From Blastocladiella britannica (taxonomy: Eukaryota > Blastocladiomycota > Blastocladiomycetes > Blastocladiales > Blastocladiaceae): 21,337 nucleotides of DNA. The notes beneath the pieces were generated by a model. That model saw nothing but the letters and a program-made list of their open reading frames with translations. It did not search any database and was not told where the DNA came from. Positions 18,452 through 21,337 of this stretch are shown here, piece by piece. Both the position numbers and the translations under genes were made by a program. How positions within the stretch are numbered: position 1 is the first letter of the stretch; every line of letters starts with the position of its first letter. The stretch spans positions 1 to 21,337 of the forward strand of contig MU624833.1 of NCBI GenBank assembly GCA_025349905.2. Direction: 5' to 3'.

Positions 18452-19587
18452 ATGAAGTCCACTTCGTTCAAGGTCCTTTTCCTCGCGCTCTTTGCCGTTC
18501 TTGCGCTTGCTGCCTCGTCTACGACGGCGGCCCCGAGCTCCAGCGGCAACGTCGAGTCGTACGATGCCATTCTTGAGCGTCGTGTACGTCCCCTTCATTT
18601 GTTTCAGTTGGATGTTTTTGAAAGTGAGACTGAACAAAACATTCTTTAAAATAGCAAGCTCGTCGTGGCGGTAAGCGTGGTGGTGGTGGTGGTGCCGCCA
18701 AGAAGGCAGCGGCAGCGGCCGCGGCCAAGAAGGCGGCGGATGCGGCTGCGGCCAAGAAGGCGGCGGATGCGGCTGCGGCTGCTGGTGCCGCGGGCAAGGC
18801 TGCCGGTGGTGGTGCTGCGGCCAAGAAGGCTGCCGATGCGGCTGCTGCCAAGAAAGCGGCGGATGCGGCTGCTGCTGGTGCCGCGGGCAAGGCTGCTGGC
18901 AACGCGGGCAAGAAGGGCCAAGTCGATGCCAACGCTGGCAAGGCCGCTGCCGGTGGCGCTGCTGCCGGTGGTGCTGCTGCCGGTGGTGCCGCTGCTGGCG
19001 GAGCGGCCGAGCCGCCAAACACCAAGCCGACGGGTCTTCGCAATGACGGCCAGTTCTGCAAGCAGGTCGGACTTGCCGGCGCGATCCACGACGGCACCCA
19101 GAAGAAGACGGTGACGTGCTCGACGACGGTCCAGGGCGAGATCCCCTCGTTCAACAACATGGTGTCGACGATCATTCTTTCGCCGGCGTCGGGAGCCGTG
19201 GTCAGCGCCGCCCAGGACATGACGGTGGCCGTCAAAACCCAGGGCATCAACTTGGGCTTCTTTGAGGACCCGAACACCCGGTACTACACGAGCCCGCAGA
19301 CGCTCGACAAGGCCGGCAACATCGAGGGCCACCAGCACGTCACGATCCAGGCGCTCGGCAGTGCGCAGGCGCCGCCCAACCCGCAGACGCAGGCGCTCGC
19401 GTTCTTCAAGGGACTCGACCAGGCCACCAACAACGGCATTCTCACCGTCACGGTGCCCGCTGGATCCATGAAGCCCGGACTCACGCGTATCTGCACCATG
19501 ACTGGCGGCCGTGGGCACCAGGCCGTGCTCATGCCCGTTGCTCGTCGCGGTGCTCAGGACGATTGCATCCGCATCACTGTCCAGTAA
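18452..19587 (+). CDS. Secreted Ala/Lys/Gly-repeat protein with conserved C-terminal domain (two exons)
   Basis: Exon 1 is 18452-18583 and exon 2 is 18655-19587; the 71-nt intron is GTACGT...AAATAG and the product is 354 residues. The first ~26 residues are a clear signal peptide (MKSTSFKVLFLALFAVLALA). Residues about 45-165 are low complexity: repeated AAAKKAADAA blocks separated by GAAGKA, then GGAAA repeats, strongly basic and similar in composition to histone H1 tails. Residues about 170-354 form a conserved-looking domain with four Cys (QFCKQ, VTCST, RICTM, DDCIR; possibly two disulfides) and the segments NNGILTVTVPAG and GRGHQAVLMPVA. I recall similar domains in secreted proteins of other fungi, but know no assigned activity. 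Cell-wall, surface or nucleic-acid binding through the Lys-rich part is a guess. Confidence 0.85.
18697..18930 (+). repeat. In-frame Ala/Lys tandem repeats
   Basis: Imperfect repeats built on GCGGCCAAGAAGGCGGCGGA code AAKKAAD blocks, interrupted by GCTGGTGCCGCGGGCAAGGCTG units coding AGAAGKA. Copies vary mostly at third positions. Confidence 0.8.
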
Positions 19588-19696
19588 GATCGACTTTTAT
19601 TTCAAAAATGCATGCCCCCTTTCATTTCATTAAACATCCTTCTCATGAATCTGATTTTTAAAGATTCATTATTGAAAAAGTCTGCCAAAAAATAAG

Positions 19697-20829
19697 TTAC
19701 TTCTTTTGCGGCGCCAAGATCCCCTCGAGCTGGGTCTTCAGCTGCAAGTTTGTCTTTTTCATGAACGCGATTTCCTCAGCGTGTTTGCGCTCGTCCATGG
19801 CCCGGCGCTCGGCCTCGCGCTTCTCGATCGCCTCACATTTCGCCTTGAGTTCCAGCACTTGCTGCTCGAGCTGCTTCTTGTCGTCCTCCAGCTGCTTGAT
19901 CGACTGCTCCATCTCGGTCTTGCCCCACTCGGCCATCAGCGCTTTGCGCATCCCGAACGCGACCGACGACTCGTACAGAGTCTGGTAGGCGGCAATGGAC
20001 ATGCGGATCTCGTCGCGGACACGCAAGAGTAAGAGGCCGCGTTCTTGGCATGAGATGGTGACTTGGCGGATCAGCTCATCTAAATATTGATCGGCGAGTC
20101 AAACTTTACCGGAGCCAGTATTGCAGAATATATAATATACCAAAGCATTGAGAATACAGCTCGCGGCGGACAGGGCAAATACCCGTCTCTCGGGCCTGCC
20201 GCTTTTGCAGCATTTGATCCAGTTGCTCCTGTATGATGCCCAAGCGTTAATCGAGAGATCAAGGTCAAGATCCAAGGAGATATACTGCACCTGAAGGTTA
20301 ATGACGTCCAAGCGCGTGGCCGGGGTACTCGAGACCCGCTGGATCCACAGCTGCCCGCTCTCCTCCCATTCCCTGTTTTTGTCGTCCACTTGAGTTTCCC
20401 AATGGATCCATCACAAAAAAAAAACATATACCTTGGAGGCAATATGCTGTTCAAAATATCCTCGGTCTGGTTCGGCGACTTGGCCCGCCCGCCTTTATCG
20501 TCGACGGGCGGCAACTTGGCCGCTGCTGCCGCTGCTGCTGCCGCCGCGCCCGGCTTACCACCGCTCGTGGGCGAAGTTGGCCGCGGCGCCGCTCCCCGCC
20601 CGCCGCCAACATCGTGCGTGCCGATCGCATGTTTTCCCGGTGTCTTGTCGTGCTGCGCTCCGCTACCACCTCCACCGCCAGACGTTTTGGACACGAGTTG
20701 CGGATTATCGTGCTTGACGAGCGTGTGGAACGTCGATCCGACCCCGCTGCCGCTGGATCCGGGACCGCTGGTGGGTGCAGCTGCGCTTGGGCCGCCGTTG
20801 GGGACGGATGAAGGGGCGGTGGTGGCCAT
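19697..20829 (-). CDS. DNALI1: Axonemal dynein light intermediate chain p28/DNALI1 (four exons)
   Basis: Exons 20829-20432, 20372-20291, 20228-20141 and 20079-19697 keep phase across introns of 59, 62 and 61 nt; 316 residues. From residue about 120 the protein is near-identical in pattern to animal DNALI1: EDILNSILPPREW, LWIQRVSSTPATRLDV, LQEQLDQMLQKRQARETGIC, RRELYSQCFDELIRQ, LLLLRVRDEIRMSIAAYQTL, YESSVAFGMRKAL, then a coiled coil (KCEAIEKREAERR) ending LEGILAPQKK. The N-terminal 115 residues are Gly/Ala/Pro-rich and poorly conserved, as in other species. p28 binds actin-containing single-headed inner-arm dyneins of the flagellar axoneme. Together with CFAP57 about 1.8 kb away it shows the organism builds motile flagella. 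A TATA-like TTTATATC lies about 70 nt upstream and a GTTGCC half-site about 60 nt upstream. Confidence 0.95.
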
Positions 20830-21084
20830 AGTTTATTTGTTATTGGTTTGTTGCTGTACTTTGCTTTCCAGCGTGTGTGCGCGGGGGCAACAATTGATAT
20901 AAATGCAATTGGTCGTGTGCAAGTGTCGATGGGAAAAGAGAGATTGATGTGAAAAGGTCAAATGGGAAAATCATTTTTCCAACTCACCTGCGATCTCGTC
21001 CGCTATGCGGGCGCTACACCAATTGTGCGACTGGTGTCGCAGAGAGTGGAAACCGTTTTTGGCTCCGTGAGCGTAAAAGAAAAA
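20830..21084 (-). promoter_or_regulatory. DNALI1 upstream region
   Basis: This region holds the promoter of DNALI1 and the 3' flank of the gene at the right edge. The minus strand has TTTATATC at about 20896-20903, between two CAATTG hexamers (20891-20896 and 20906-20911). GGCAAC (reverse GTTGCC) at 20886-20891 matches an RFX half-site like those upstream of CFAP57. Confidence 0.4.
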
Positions 21085-21336
21085 CTACAGCGACGCCGCC
21101 GCCGCCTTGGCTGCTGCCGTCTCGGCCGCCTTGACCTTGGCCGCCGCCTTGGCCTTTTGCGCGTCAGCCCGCGCGCCCACGAGACTCTCCACCGCGGCGA
21201 CCAGCTTGGGGTCCCACGCCACACCCGCCTCCGCCGCCGCACGCATCCGTCGGGTCGCCCACTCGTGGTACAGGCTGCACCAGGCCATGTCGGCCTCGGA
21301 TTTGCCTTTCCAACCAGCGAGCTTCCTGCCGCCACG
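21085..21336 (-). CDS. Unrecognised protein, C-terminal part only (runs off right edge)
   Basis: The minus-strand frame is open from the window edge to TAG at 21085-21087, giving 83 residues. The left part is compact and aromatic (RKLAGWKGKSEADMAWCSLY, HEWATRRMRAAAEAGVAW), the rest is an Ala/Lys helix (DAQKAKAAAKVKAAETAAAK) ending AAAASL. The reading frame, codon use like that of the neighbouring genes and the conserved-looking WKGKSEADMAW segment support a real gene. A Met at 21288 could start a short protein, but the in-frame sequence upstream looks coding, so I treat it as partial. I do not know the family. The basic Ala/Lys tail would fit a helical nucleic-acid-binding or structural tail. 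Confidence 0.55.
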   Translation of the reverse strand, partial: RGGRKLAGWKGKSEADMAWCSLYHEWATRRMRAAAEAGVAWDPKLVAAVESLVGARADAQKAKAAAKVKAAETAAAKAAAASL

Positions 21337-21337
21337 C

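Noticed and set aside
18665..19020. Minus-strand His/Arg/Gln-rich and Ala-rich frames opposite the secreted-protein repeats
   Set aside because: They are the antisense of the Ala/Lys repeats; low complexity keeps every frame open.
1..21337. CRISPR arrays, rRNA, bacterial operons or Shine-Dalgarno signals
   Set aside because: None seen. Spliced introns and gene content show eukaryotic nuclear DNA.

Overview
The window looks like nuclear DNA of a zoosporic (flagellated) fungus. A Blastocladiomycota genome of the Catenaria/Allomyces kind is my best guess, by inference only. Reasons: short spliceosomal introns (53-73 nt in the well-supported genes) with CTNAY-like branch sites, GC-rich coding sequence, two axonemal genes (CFAP57 and DNALI1/p28), a Set1-complex WD40 gene (SWD2/WDR82), a secreted protein with a fungal-looking C-terminal domain, and a local family of tryptophan-rich ankyrin-like proteins.

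Left part, about 1-10,000, is accessory and decayed apart from two intact genes. It holds the first 23 codons of an F-box-like gene running off the left edge (1-70, minus), a relic of an ankyrin-like gene (856-1223, minus), an unrecognised Lys-rich gene (1236-2086, minus), and one intact 649-residue WW-type ankyrin-like gene (2085-4034, plus). An inverted 3' fragment of a paralogue follows (4333-4710, minus) and shares a perfect 111-bp tract with the intact gene. Then come a leucine-rich-repeat gene broken by several small tandem duplications (4964-5874, plus), an intact class V aminotransferase-like gene with one intron (5898-8212, minus), and a frameshifted hAT transposase relic (8553-9600, minus). 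From 9600 to 10300 I see no gene.

Right part, about 10,300-21,337, is compact and conserved. It holds SWD2/WDR82 (four exons, minus), a divergent enoyl-CoA hydratase/isomerase-family gene ending in AKL (plus), CFAP57 (seven exons, minus), a divergent secreted Ala/Lys-repeat protein (two exons, plus), DNALI1 (four exons, minus), and the 3' end of an unrecognised Ala/Lys-tailed gene at the right edge (minus). Splice sites were placed by reading frame and by remembered similarity to animal orthologues. Exon lengths keep phase throughout.

The genes do not form an operon. CFAP57 and DNALI1 both serve the zoospore axoneme and share an RFX-like half-site upstream. SWD2 serves histone H3K4 methylation. 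The crotonase is probably peroxisomal. The most unusual signals are the cluster of frame-breaking microduplications in the LRR gene, the 111-bp identical inverted tract between diverged ankyrin-like paralogues, and the secreted repeat protein. I did not find a convincing wholly new multi-gene system.
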